A stretch of 64,000 bases of DNA from JAYQKL01 sp965243245 (lineage in GTDB: Bacteria; Pseudomonadota; Alphaproteobacteria; RS24). The notes under the pieces are model-generated. The model searched no databases. It was not told the DNA's origin and saw only the letters and a list, made by a program, of their open reading frames with translations. Shown here piece by piece: positions 42,242 through 50,263 of this stretch (within the stretch, counting starts at the first letter, position 1; each line of letters begins with the position of its first letter). The stretch spans positions 1,798,001-1,862,000 of the forward strand of contig OZ251536.1 of NCBI GenBank assembly GCA_965243245.1. Reading direction: 5' to 3'. The position numbers and the translations under genes are program-made.

Positions 42242-44479
42242 ATGTCCTAAATGGGCGTTGAGGGTGTTGAGCATTTCACTCGCGGCATCAGGAATAACGG
42301 TTCCGGGTGGGAAGATGGCTTTTGCCCCTGCCTTGCGCAGAGCCTCAAAGTCTTGCGGGGGTATCACGCCGCCTACGATCATCATAATTTCTGCATGGCC
42401 TTGTGCTTTTAAGGCATCGCGCAATTCTGGCACAAGAGTCAAATGCCCCGCCGCCAAAGAACTGACGCCAATAATATGAGCACGTGCGCCAATCGCATCA
42501 CGGGCGGCTTCTTCGGGCGTTTGAAAAAGCGAGCCAACAACCACATCAAAGCCTAAATCAGCATAAGCGGTGGCAACAACTTTTTGCCCACGGTCATGAC
42601 CATCTTGCCCGATTTTTGCAATATAGACGCAAGGGGCGCGTCCTTCGCGTTTTTTGAAACGCGCGATCATCTCATGCACCTTGGCGAGCGATTTTGAAGC
42701 CCCAAAACCCTTTTCATAAACTCCAGAAATCATTTCTGGTTTGGCTTCATGGCGTCCATAAATTTTTTCCATAGCCGCCGAAATTTCGCCAATCGTCGCC
42801 TTCGCCCGCGCCGCATTCACAGCGAGTTCCAAAAGATTACCATGCCCCGTATCTGCCGCATGGGTCAGCGCATTTAAGCTAGCTTCTACGCCAGCATGGT
42901 CACGCGCCGCGCGTAATTTTTGTAAACGCTCGGTTTGCGACTTGCGCACGCTCGTATTATCAACCCGCAACACCTCCACCGTATCTTCGTGGGCAAGCCG
43001 AAACTTGTTGACGCCAACAACTGTTTGACGCTGGCTATCAATACGCGCTTGTGTATGGGCGGCGGCTTCTTCAATTCGTAGTTTTGGAATGCCTTGTTCA
43101 ATGGCTGATGCCATGCCGCCAAGAGCTTCAACTTCTTTTATATGTACCCGTGCACGCGCCGCCAAATCATGGGTTAATTTTTCCACAAAATAACTGCCCC
43201 CCCAAGGGTCGATAACATTTGTCGTGCGGCTTTCCATTTGCAAAAGAAGCTGTGTATTACGTGCAATACGCGCCGAAAAATCAGTCGGTAAAGCAAGTGC
43301 CTCATCAAAACTATTTGTGTGTAATGATTGGGTGTGTCCTTGTGTGGCTGCCATTGCTTCGACACAGGTGCGGATAATATTGTTGTAAATATCTTGTGCC
43401 GTCAAAGACCAGCCAGATGTTTGACAATGTGCGCGCAAGGCCAAAGATTTAGGGTTTTTAGCACCAAGCCCTTGCATGAGTTGCGCCCAAAGCATGCGTC
43501 CTGCGCGCATTTTTGCAATTTCAGTGAAAAAATCCATCCCAATCGCCCAAAAGAAAGACAAGCGCGGCGCAAAAGCATCAATATCAAGCCCTGCGCCGAT
43601 GCCAGCTTTGACATATTCCACCCCATCGGCCAGCGTATAAGCAAGTTCCAAATCAGCCGTCGCGCCGGCTTCTTGCATGTGATAACCGGAAATAGAAATC
43701 GAGTTGAATTTCGGCATTTTTTCTGCTGTATACATGAAAATATCTGAGATTATTTTCAAAGATGGCTTAGGCGGATAAATATAGGTGTTGCGCACCATGA
43801 ACTCTTTAAGAACATCGTTTTGAATCGTACCCGCCAATTTATCAGCCGCCACGCCTTGTTCTTCAGCAACCACAAGATACAATGCTAAAATCGGCAATAC
43901 AGCACCGTTCATCGTCATGGAAACGCTCATCTTATCCAACGGAATACCATCGAATAAGGTGCGCATATCATAGATTGAATCAATCGCAACACCCGCCATC
44001 CCAACATCACCAGCAACCCGCGGATGGTCACTATCATAACCTCGATGCGTGGCAAGGTCGAAGGCAACAGATAAGCCTTTTTGTCCCGCTTTTAGATTGC
44101 GGCGGTAAAAAGCGTTTGATGCCTCAGCCGTTGAAAAACCAGCATATTGGCGAACAGTCCAAGGCTTATTGACATACATGGTCGCATAAGGACCGCGAAT
44201 ATAAGGCGCAACACCGGGATAGCTATCAATATAAGGTAAATCATCGCGGTCATCTGCTGTATAAAGTGGCTTGATGCTCAAGCCCTCTGGGGTTTCTCGG
44301 GTGAGAGCGCCATTGGTTTTGGCCGCAATTTTTTGAGTGGCACGCTCCCAGTCTATCAGCGTTGCTTCGGCGGCTGAGAAATCAAGCTCAATATTTTTGA
44401 AATCAGGCTTTTTGAAATCAGGCTTTGTGAAATCAGGATTTGTGAAATCGGGATTTGTGAAATTCGAATGGTCAGCCAT
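42227..44479 (-). CDS. mutB: Methylmalonyl-CoA mutase, large (B12-binding) subunit
   Basis: A 750-residue enzyme that isomerises methylmalonyl-CoA to succinyl-CoA. Catalytic barrel: 'RQYAGFSTAEASNAFYRRNL', 'GLSVAFDLATHRGYDSDHPRV' and 'MSVSMTMNGAVLPILALYLV', all of the methylmalonyl rather than ethylmalonyl type. C-terminal B12 domain 'IAKIGQDGHDRGQKVVA' (His628, the cobalt ligand) and 'GVSSLAAGHLTLVPEL'. The first 35 residues include a five-residue repeat (F-T-N/K-P-D) made by a 15-nt DNA repeat, which is not part of the family. mutA lies 3 nt upstream in the same operon. Confidence 0.96.
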   Translation of the reverse strand: MADHSNFTNPDFTNPDFTKPDFKKPDFKNIELDFSAAEATLIDWERATQKIAAKTNGALTRETPEGLSIKPLYTADDRDDLPYIDSYPGVAPYIRGPYATMYVNKPWTVRQYAGFSTAEASNAFYRRNLKAGQKGLSVAFDLATHRGYDSDHPRVAGDVGMAGVAIDSIYDMRTLFDGIPLDKMSVSMTMNGAVLPILALYLVVAEEQGVAADKLAGTIQNDVLKEFMVRNTYIYPPKPSLKIISDIFMYTAEKMPKFNSISISGYHMQEAGATADLELAYTLADGVEYVKAGIGAGLDIDAFAPRLSFFWAIGMDFFTEIAKMRAGRMLWAQLMQGLGAKNPKSLALRAHCQTSGWSLTAQDIYNNIIRTCVEAMAATQGHTQSLHTNSFDEALALPTDFSARIARNTQLLLQMESRTTNVIDPWGGSYFVEKLTHDLAARARVHIKEVEALGGMASAIEQGIPKLRIEEAAAHTQARIDSQRQTVVGVNKFRLAHEDTVEVLRVDNTSVRKSQTERLQKLRAARDHAGVEASLNALTHAADTGHGNLLELAVNAARAKATIGEISAAMEKIYGRHEAKPEMISGVYEKGFGASKSLAKVHEMIARFKKREGRAPCVYIAKIGQDGHDRGQKVVATAYADLGFDVVVGSLFQTPEEAARDAIGARAHIIGVSSLAAGHLTLVPELRDALKAQGHAEIMMIVGGVIPPQDFEALRKAGAKAIFPPGTVIPDAASEMLNTLNAHLGHNVSA
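44394..44468. repeat. 15-nt tandem repeat coding the N-terminus of MutB
   Basis: Five 15-nt units at 44394, 44409, 44424, 44439 and 44454 (tttttgaaatcaggc and variants). They encode F-x-x-P-D five times. Divergence increases toward the start codon. Confidence 0.9.
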
Positions 44480-44482
44480 GCC

Positions 44483-46312
44483 TTATTCTCCCAAGCCAAG
44501 TTTCTGGTGTGCTTTTGTTAAAATTGCCAATATATTGCACCCCGCAAATAATCTGTCGCCGTGTTCAAATTTTGTGTGGCGAAATTCTTTTTTGCCCGCC
44601 AACCATAAATGGCTGACGCCCGCCCCTTGCAAAGCAGTTGCAAGTTCATCTGCATGGTTTTCATAAGCCTCATCGGTGCCGCAAATGACGGCAATTTTAG
44701 CTCCCGAATCGATGAATTCTGTGGTGATATTTTTAACCTCATTGCCCCCAGAACCGACAATCGCGTCAATGCCGCCGACGGCAAACAAATTCGCGGCAAA
44801 ATTGGCACGCGCCGTAAACTGAGCTTGTGTGCCAAGTGTCGCAAGGTAGATTTTTGGATTAACCGATAGAGCGGCTAGGCGCAATTGTTCAAAAACAAAA
44901 GCAGGTCTGTGTTCGCCAAGCAATCCTTCACCGATAAAGGCACGCGGCTCAAGCGGGGCTTCGCCAAGGTTTGGAAACTCTGTCACCCCAAGAATAGGGT
45001 CTCGGCGATGGGCAACTTCATTATTGGTTTGTGCGCGTAAACTTTCTATGTGGTCGCCAATCATGCCACTGGTAAGAGCTTTTTCAATGCCGCCCGCGGC
45101 TTCAATTTTTTGAAACAACGCCCATGCCCGTTGTGCCATATTGCACGATAGGCTTTCAATATACCAACTGCCACCGGCGGGGTCGCTCACGCGTCCAATA
45201 TGGCTTTCTTCTTGCAAAATAATTTGTGTGTTGCGCGCAACACGGCGCGTGAGTTGATTATCGCCCGTGCTGGCGGCTGTGCAGGGCATAACAGAGATGA
45301 AATTAGCTCCGCCAAGACCCGCCCCTAATGTTGCAATGGTTGCGCGCAGGATATTAATCCAAGGGTCAGCGACTGAATAATGGCGCTTTGAGCCCTCAGC
45401 ATGAAGCTGAGGGGCTAGGCCCTCAACATTATAGGCTTGGCAAATTTGTGTCCATAGGGCGCGTGCGGCGCGCATTTTTGCGATACAGGCAAAGAAGTCA
45501 GTATCGGCGCCAAGCGTGAGGGTGATTTTTGCCAGAGCCTTTGCCGGCGTTAATCCGCCATCGCCAAGCATTTTGACATAAGCGACCAATGTCGCCATAG
45601 CATAAGCGAGCTCGGCGGCAGGGTCCGCGCCGCTATTATGATAGGGCATGCCAGAGGCCGTTAGCAGATTAATATTGGAGTTTGGGGCGGCTTTTTTAAG
45701 CATCGTTTTAAGGATTGTTTTAAGCGCGGCTAAATCGACAGGCTGGTTAAAGCTTGCTGCTAGGCCTATCGGGTCATAATCAAGGAGGGCTGTAATTGTG
45801 TTTTTAGACTGTTTTTCAAGTTGTTTTTCAAGTAAATTGAAGAACACCTCAATTGCCCCTTTAGCTTCGATGCCGGGGCGCAAAATAAGCGGTGTCATGT
45901 CTATGCGCACCCCCTTCAAGAGCTTTTCGATTTGCGCCTTATTGGGCGTGCCTGATTGGGTGAAGTCGAGCAAGAGAGCCGAAACACCGCCATTGAGGTC
46001 GCCTAGAATATCTTCTTGGGCGGCACCGTTACGGTTTGGTTCAACCCGCGCGACAATATGCCAAGGAAGATGGCGGTCATTAACGGGCTGTGTGCCGCGT
46101 ATGAAGGGCGCAAAACCGGGCCAGCCAGAGGCAGATGCATTTGCGGCACTTGTTTCTTTTGTATAGAGGGGTTGGCGTTCGAGTCCGCCGACATCATGGG
46201 TTACAAGCGTGTCGACGTTTTTACCGTTTAAGGTTTTTTCAACGGCTTGGCACCAATCTTGGTAGCTGGTTGAAGGAAAAGCCTGTTCGGTGGGCGTTGG
46301 TTTCTTTGACAT
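44483..46312 (-). CDS. mutA: Methylmalonyl-CoA mutase, small subunit
   Basis: A 609-residue paralogue of MutB. 'PLYTKETSAANASASGWPGFAPFIRG' and 'TASGMPYHNSGADPAAELAYAMATL' belong to the catalytic-like barrel. The C-terminal domain keeps the fold ('KIYLATLGTQAQFTARANFAANLFAVGG') but lacks the DxHxxG cobalamin motif, as in all small subunits, so it is structural. A 12-nt tandem repeat codes LEKQLEKQ. It is the first gene of the mutA-mutB operon. The chaperone meaB and the epimerase are not adjacent. Confidence 0.94.
   Translation of the reverse strand: MSKKPTPTEQAFPSTSYQDWCQAVEKTLNGKNVDTLVTHDVGGLERQPLYTKETSAANASASGWPGFAPFIRGTQPVNDRHLPWHIVARVEPNRNGAAQEDILGDLNGGVSALLLDFTQSGTPNKAQIEKLLKGVRIDMTPLILRPGIEAKGAIEVFFNLLEKQLEKQSKNTITALLDYDPIGLAASFNQPVDLAALKTILKTMLKKAAPNSNINLLTASGMPYHNSGADPAAELAYAMATLVAYVKMLGDGGLTPAKALAKITLTLGADTDFFACIAKMRAARALWTQICQAYNVEGLAPQLHAEGSKRHYSVADPWINILRATIATLGAGLGGANFISVMPCTAASTGDNQLTRRVARNTQIILQEESHIGRVSDPAGGSWYIESLSCNMAQRAWALFQKIEAAGGIEKALTSGMIGDHIESLRAQTNNEVAHRRDPILGVTEFPNLGEAPLEPRAFIGEGLLGEHRPAFVFEQLRLAALSVNPKIYLATLGTQAQFTARANFAANLFAVGGIDAIVGSGGNEVKNITTEFIDSGAKIAVICGTDEAYENHADELATALQGAGVSHLWLAGKKEFRHTKFEHGDRLFAGCNILAILTKAHQKLGLGE
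45810..45833. repeat. 12-nt tandem duplication inside mutA
   Basis: tgtttttcaagt at 45810-45821 and 45822-45833, exact copies. Encodes LEKQ twice; in frame. Confidence 0.85.
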
Positions 46313-46469
46313 TCAAACTTCCATATTTAAAGTTGCTTTGAGGCTTAAGTTTTTTACCTCAAGCTTTTAGGGCTGACAACAGCCTTTACTAAAATTTGAG
46401 TTCTAACTTGAGCCTTAACTTGAGCTTGTGTACGAACCTGTTAAAACGGCTCTGTAATAGGAACACATT
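46313..46469. other. Divergent spacer mutA / ABC-F gene
   Basis: 157 nt. Contains three copies of ttgag at 46395, 46408 and 46420 within repeats of about 12 nt (taacttgagc at 46404 and 46416), and an imperfect inverted repeat GCTTTGAGG / CCTCAAGC around 46334-46365. Promoters for both genes must lie here but I cannot place them. Confidence 0.4.
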
Positions 46470-48281
46470 ATGTCATCACCGCCAATTTTATATTTACAGA
46501 ATATTCATTTAACCTATGGGGTTACGCCGTTACTTGAGGGTGCGGGGTTGTCGGTTAGTGCTGGCGAGCGGCTTTGTTTGGTCGGAAGGAATGGGTCGGG
46601 TAAATCCACACTATTGAAAATTGCCGCCGGTTTGATGGAAGTTGATAAGGGGGATATTTTTGTCCAACCGGGCATTATGGTTGCTTATTTGGCGCAAGAC
46701 CCTGATTTTATCGGCTATGAGATAATTGAAGATTATGTGCTGGAGGGGGTCATGGATAATGAAGACCAGCAACGTGCTTACCAGCTTATGGCTGATTTGA
46801 GGCTGGATTGTAAAGCCCCTATTGCGATTTTATCGGGCGGGGAAAGGCGGCGTGTTGCTTTGGCTAAAATTTTGGCGCCTGACCCGGATATATTGCTTTT
46901 GGATGAGCCGACAAATCATCTCGACTTACCCGCGATTGAATGGCTCGAACAGGTTTTATTGCACAGCCGCGCGGCGATTATTTTGGTTAGTCATGACCGC
47001 CGCTTTATGGAGAATGTTTCGCGTCACACATTATGGCTTGACCGTGGGCAGACGAAACTCATGCGCCGTAATTTCAAATATTTTGAGACTTGGCGCGATG
47101 AAGCCTTGCAACAAGAAGAATTGGCGGCGCATAAGCTAAACAAAAAAATTGAGCGCGAGGCGCATTGGATGCGTTATGGCGTAACGGCGCGGCGTAAGCG
47201 TAATGTGCGGCGCATGGCAGAATTGGCGCATTTAAAGCAGCAACGCAAAACCCGCCGACTGCCCATCGAGCAGCTTAATGTGACCTTGACCGAAGGCGAG
47301 CGTTCTGGAAAACTGGTGATTAAAGCGGATAAAATCAGCAAAAGTTTTGGCGATAACCATATTGTCAAGGACTTTACCCTTCAGGTTAAACGCGGTAGCC
47401 GTATCGGGCTTATCGGGGCTAATGGCGCAGGTAAAACAACGCTTTTGAAGATGCTAACAGGTGAGCTTGAGCCCGATGCGGGGCATGTGAGGCTTGGCAA
47501 AAACCTGACGCCCCTGACCCTTGACCAACAACGCAAAGGCATAAAAAAAGACTGGACAATTAAGGATGCCTTGACAGATGGCGCCGGTGAGCTCGTTTCA
47601 ATCGGCGAAGAGACCATGCATGTTATCGGCTATATGAAAGATTTTTTGTTTCACCCGGCGCAGATGCGAACGCCCGTCGCGGTGCTTTCGGGCGGTGAAC
47701 AGGCGCGGCTGTTACTGGCGCGGGGTCTGCGCCAGCCCTCCAATTTTTTAATCCTTGATGAACCCACAAACGACCTTGACCTTGAATCGCTGGATTTATT
47801 GCAAGAATTAATCGCCAATTATGAAGGAACAGTCTTATTAACCAGCCATGACCGAGATTTTCTTGACCGTACCGTGACAGCACTCATTCAGACAATCGAC
47901 AAGGGGCAGTGGATAGAGTACGCTGGAGGGTACTCTGATATGCTGAGGCAAACAAAAGTAGCTGATATATCCAAAACATCTGACCAAGAACGCCAATCCA
48001 AGACCACCGTGAAAGCTGCCGAACAAAACAAGAAAAAACCAGCAAAATTGAGCTATAAACATAAATATGCCCTCGAAATTCTACCTTCTGAAATAACCAC
48101 CCTTTCAACAGAAATTGTCGCACTCAAAAAACAACTTGCAGATTCTTCTCTGTTTGCCAAAAATTCTGATAAGTTCAATTTTTTAGCCAACCAATTACGC
48201 GCTAAAGAAATATGTTTAAATGAAGCGGAAACAGAGTGGTTGGAACTTGAAATGCTTCGTGAAGAAATAGAAGGCATGTAA
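46470..48281 (+). CDS. uup: ABC-F family ATPase (Uup-like)
   Basis: A 603-residue soluble protein with two ABC domains. First: 'CLVGRNGSGKSTLLKIAAGL', 'ILSGGERRRVALAKIL', 'ILLLDEPTNHLDLPAIEWL'. Second: 'GLIGANGAGKTTLLKMLTGE', 'VLSGGEQARLLLARGL', 'FLILDEPTNDLDLESLDLL'. The linker (about 210-285, basic) and a C-terminal coiled coil (about 525-600) match Uup. ABC-F proteins act on ribosomes or branched DNA rather than in transport; no membrane segments exist. Confidence 0.92.
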   Translation: MSSPPILYLQNIHLTYGVTPLLEGAGLSVSAGERLCLVGRNGSGKSTLLKIAAGLMEVDKGDIFVQPGIMVAYLAQDPDFIGYEIIEDYVLEGVMDNEDQQRAYQLMADLRLDCKAPIAILSGGERRRVALAKILAPDPDILLLDEPTNHLDLPAIEWLEQVLLHSRAAIILVSHDRRFMENVSRHTLWLDRGQTKLMRRNFKYFETWRDEALQQEELAAHKLNKKIEREAHWMRYGVTARRKRNVRRMAELAHLKQQRKTRRLPIEQLNVTLTEGERSGKLVIKADKISKSFGDNHIVKDFTLQVKRGSRIGLIGANGAGKTTLLKMLTGELEPDAGHVRLGKNLTPLTLDQQRKGIKKDWTIKDALTDGAGELVSIGEETMHVIGYMKDFLFHPAQMRTPVAVLSGGEQARLLLARGLRQPSNFLILDEPTNDLDLESLDLLQELIANYEGTVLLTSHDRDFLDRTVTALIQTIDKGQWIEYAGGYSDMLRQTKVADISKTSDQERQSKTTVKAAEQNKKKPAKLSYKHKYALEILPSEITTLSTEIVALKKQLADSSLFAKNSDKFNFLANQLRAKEICLNEAETEWLELEMLREEIEGM

Positions 48282-48304
48282 GCCTTTAAAGAGAAAGAAA
48301 AAAT

Positions 48305-49078
48305 ATGAAATTACAAGATAAAGTTATTGTCATAACAGGTGCCGCGAGCGGCATTGGACGTGCGATGGCACAAGTTTTTGCAGGTCGTGGTCCAAAGCAA
48401 ATTATTTGCGCTGATATTGATAAGACAGGAGCGCAAGAAACCGCCGCGCAAATTGAGGGTACAGCAATTGTCTGTGATGTTTCTAAGGAGCAAGAGATCA
48501 AAAACTTGATTGATAAGGTTGAGCAAGATTTTGGTGCTATTGATTTATTTTGTTCTAATGCGGGTATTTTGACAATTGGCGGCGCAGAAGTTCTGGATGC
48601 TGATTGGCAACGCATTTGGGAGATTAATGTTATGGCGCATGTTTGGGCGGCGCGTCATTTGGTGCCAAAAATGCTGGCTCGTGGAGAGGGCTATTTTCTT
48701 AACACGGCGTCGGCTGCGGGCTTGTTATCGCAAATTGGTTCTGCGCCTTATAGTGTCACCAAGCATGGGGCGGTCGCGTTTGCTGAATGGTTGATGATCA
48801 CTTATGGGAGTCGTGGTATTAAGGCTTCTGTTTTGTGCCCGCAGGCGGTTGAGACAGCTATGACGGCGGGGTTTGGGGATTCTTCGGCTCATGTTGATGG
48901 CCTCAAGACGGCCGTGTCGGTGGCGCAAAACTGCTTGGAAGCTGTGGAGAGTGAAACATTTCTTATTTTACCACATGAAGAGGTGTTGGAATATTCGGTT
49001 CGGCGCACGCGCGATAAGGCGCGTTGGCTCAAAGGCATGCAAAAACTCAATGATCTTTATGGGTTCGAGGCGCAGTAA
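48305..49078 (+). CDS. Short-chain dehydrogenase/reductase
   Basis: A 257-residue classical SDR. Cofactor motif 'VITGAASGIGRAMAQVFAGRG' (TGxxxGxG); 'CADIDKTG' at the end of beta-2 suggests NAD(H). 'CSNAGILTIGG' is the NNAG equivalent. The catalytic Ser/Tyr/Lys are in 'NTASAAGLLSQIGSAPYSVTKHGAV'. The C-terminal substrate loop 'LCPQAVETAMTAGFGDS' does not point to a known substrate. It lies 23 nt after the ABC-F gene. Confidence 0.9.
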   Translation: MKLQDKVIVITGAASGIGRAMAQVFAGRGPKQIICADIDKTGAQETAAQIEGTAIVCDVSKEQEIKNLIDKVEQDFGAIDLFCSNAGILTIGGAEVLDADWQRIWEINVMAHVWAARHLVPKMLARGEGYFLNTASAAGLLSQIGSAPYSVTKHGAVAFAEWLMITYGSRGIKASVLCPQAVETAMTAGFGDSSAHVDGLKTAVSVAQNCLEAVESETFLILPHEEVLEYSVRRTRDKARWLKGMQKLNDLYGFEAQ

Positions 49079-49148
49079 TTTGTTGCAATTTGTTTAAATG
49101 AAAATTAAAAAGCCTTAAATTCAAGGCAAAAAAAGAAAGATTTGAAAC

Positions 49149-49922
49149 ATGGAATTAAAAAATAAAGTTGCTATTATCACGGGCGGTGCGTCAGGGCTTG
49201 GCGAGGCGACTGTTCGGCGGTTTGTCTCACTTGGTGCTAGATGCGCCATTTTTGACATTAATGAGGAGCGCGCCAATAATATTATGACTGAATTGGGTGC
49301 GGATAATGTGCGTTTCTTCAATGTTGACGTCACCAAAACCGAAACCATTGAAACGGCTATTGCCAGCACGCTGGAAGCGTTTGAGGCGGTCCATATTTGC
49401 TGTAACTATGCAGGTATTGGGAGTGCGGATAAAACTCTTGGCAAAGAGGGGCCTGCTAATCTTGATGCTTTCAAAAAAGTTATCGAGATTAATCTGGTGG
49501 GTACTTTTGACGTGCTACGTCTGGCGGCTCATGCCATGAGTAAAAACGAACCCTTAACAGATTGCGGGTGTCGCGGTGTGATCATGAACACAGCTTCAAT
49601 TGCCGCTTATGAAGGTCAAATTGGTCAGGCGGCTTATTCTGCTACCAAGGGCGCGATTGTCGGGATGACGTTGCCGATTGCACGTGATTTATCGCGCATT
49701 GGTATTCGTGTGAACACAATTGTGCCGGGTCTTATTCACACACCCCTATTCGATTCTATCCCAGAAGAGCTTTATAAATCTTTGGAGTCTCAAGCGCTGT
49801 TCCCTCAGCGGCTTGGTAAACCAGACGAAATTGCACAGCTTGCCCAGTATTTTGTCGAAAACGACTACATGAACGGTGAATGTGTGCGAATGGATGCGGG
49901 TATCCGAATGCAACCTCGCTAA
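49149..49922 (+). CDS. HSD10-type 3-hydroxyacyl-CoA dehydrogenase (SDR)
   Basis: A 257-residue SDR very like HSD17B10/3-hydroxy-2-methylbutyryl-CoA dehydrogenase. 'IITGGASGLGEATVRRF', 'GVIMNTASIAAYEGQIGQAAYSATKGAIVGMTLPIARDLSRIGIRVNTIVPGL' and the ending 'NGECVRMDAGIRMQPR' agree almost word for word with that group (quoted here in parts). It oxidises 3-hydroxyacyl-CoA in fatty acid and isoleucine breakdown with NAD. Proximity to methylmalonyl-CoA mutase suits isoleucine to propionyl-CoA catabolism (inference). Confidence 0.88.
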   Translation: MELKNKVAIITGGASGLGEATVRRFVSLGARCAIFDINEERANNIMTELGADNVRFFNVDVTKTETIETAIASTLEAFEAVHICCNYAGIGSADKTLGKEGPANLDAFKKVIEINLVGTFDVLRLAAHAMSKNEPLTDCGCRGVIMNTASIAAYEGQIGQAAYSATKGAIVGMTLPIARDLSRIGIRVNTIVPGLIHTPLFDSIPEELYKSLESQALFPQRLGKPDEIAQLAQYFVENDYMNGECVRMDAGIRMQPR

Positions 49923-49939
49923 GGCGCACTAAAAAATAC

Positions 49940-50017
49940 TCAAATATAGGCTTCAAATATAGGGTTCAAATATAGGCTTCAAATATAGGGTTCAAATATA
50001 GGGTTCAAATATAGGGT
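49940..50017. repeat. Six-copy 13-nt tandem array
   Basis: tcaaatatagggt (or ...ggct) starts at 49940, 49953, 49966, 49979, 49992 and 50005, perfectly spaced. It begins 18 nt after the SDR stop, in the spacer before the giant gene. Confidence 0.95.
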
Positions 50018-50263
50018 TTTTTGTCTTATTTGTTGTAAATAATGCTATTGACATCATACTTTAATTGTATAATCTTGCGGCTAAGCACGTTTTGACGATT
50101 AGGCATATGTTGGCTTGTCTAAAAAGGTTAAATCGTTTAATCGGTAACAAACTAACAAACAACTTGTCCAATAAGCCTATAAGACTTGTCCAATAAGTAA
50201 GAAATATTCTAATTCAACCAAACAGTATTATAGTATTAAAAATATCCCGTATTAGGAGAGAAC
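50018..50263 (+). promoter_or_regulatory. Leader/promoter region of the giant adhesin gene
   Basis: AT-rich. A perfect TTGACA (50048-50053) and a perfect TATAAT (50068-50073) are separated by only 14 nt, shorter than the usual 17. A 22-nt-period repeat acttgtccaataag occurs at 50162 and 50184. AGGAGA (50253-50258) is the ribosome binding site. No gene is visible. Confidence 0.45.

Noticed and set aside
44483..46312. MutA as an inactivated enzyme because the cobalamin motif is missing
   Set aside because: The small subunit of heterodimeric methylmalonyl-CoA mutase normally lacks it.
49080..49148. Hairpin GCCTT-AAATTC-AAGGC as terminator between the two SDR genes
   Set aside because: The T-tract lies on the - strand side, where no gene ends; the stem is only 5 bp.
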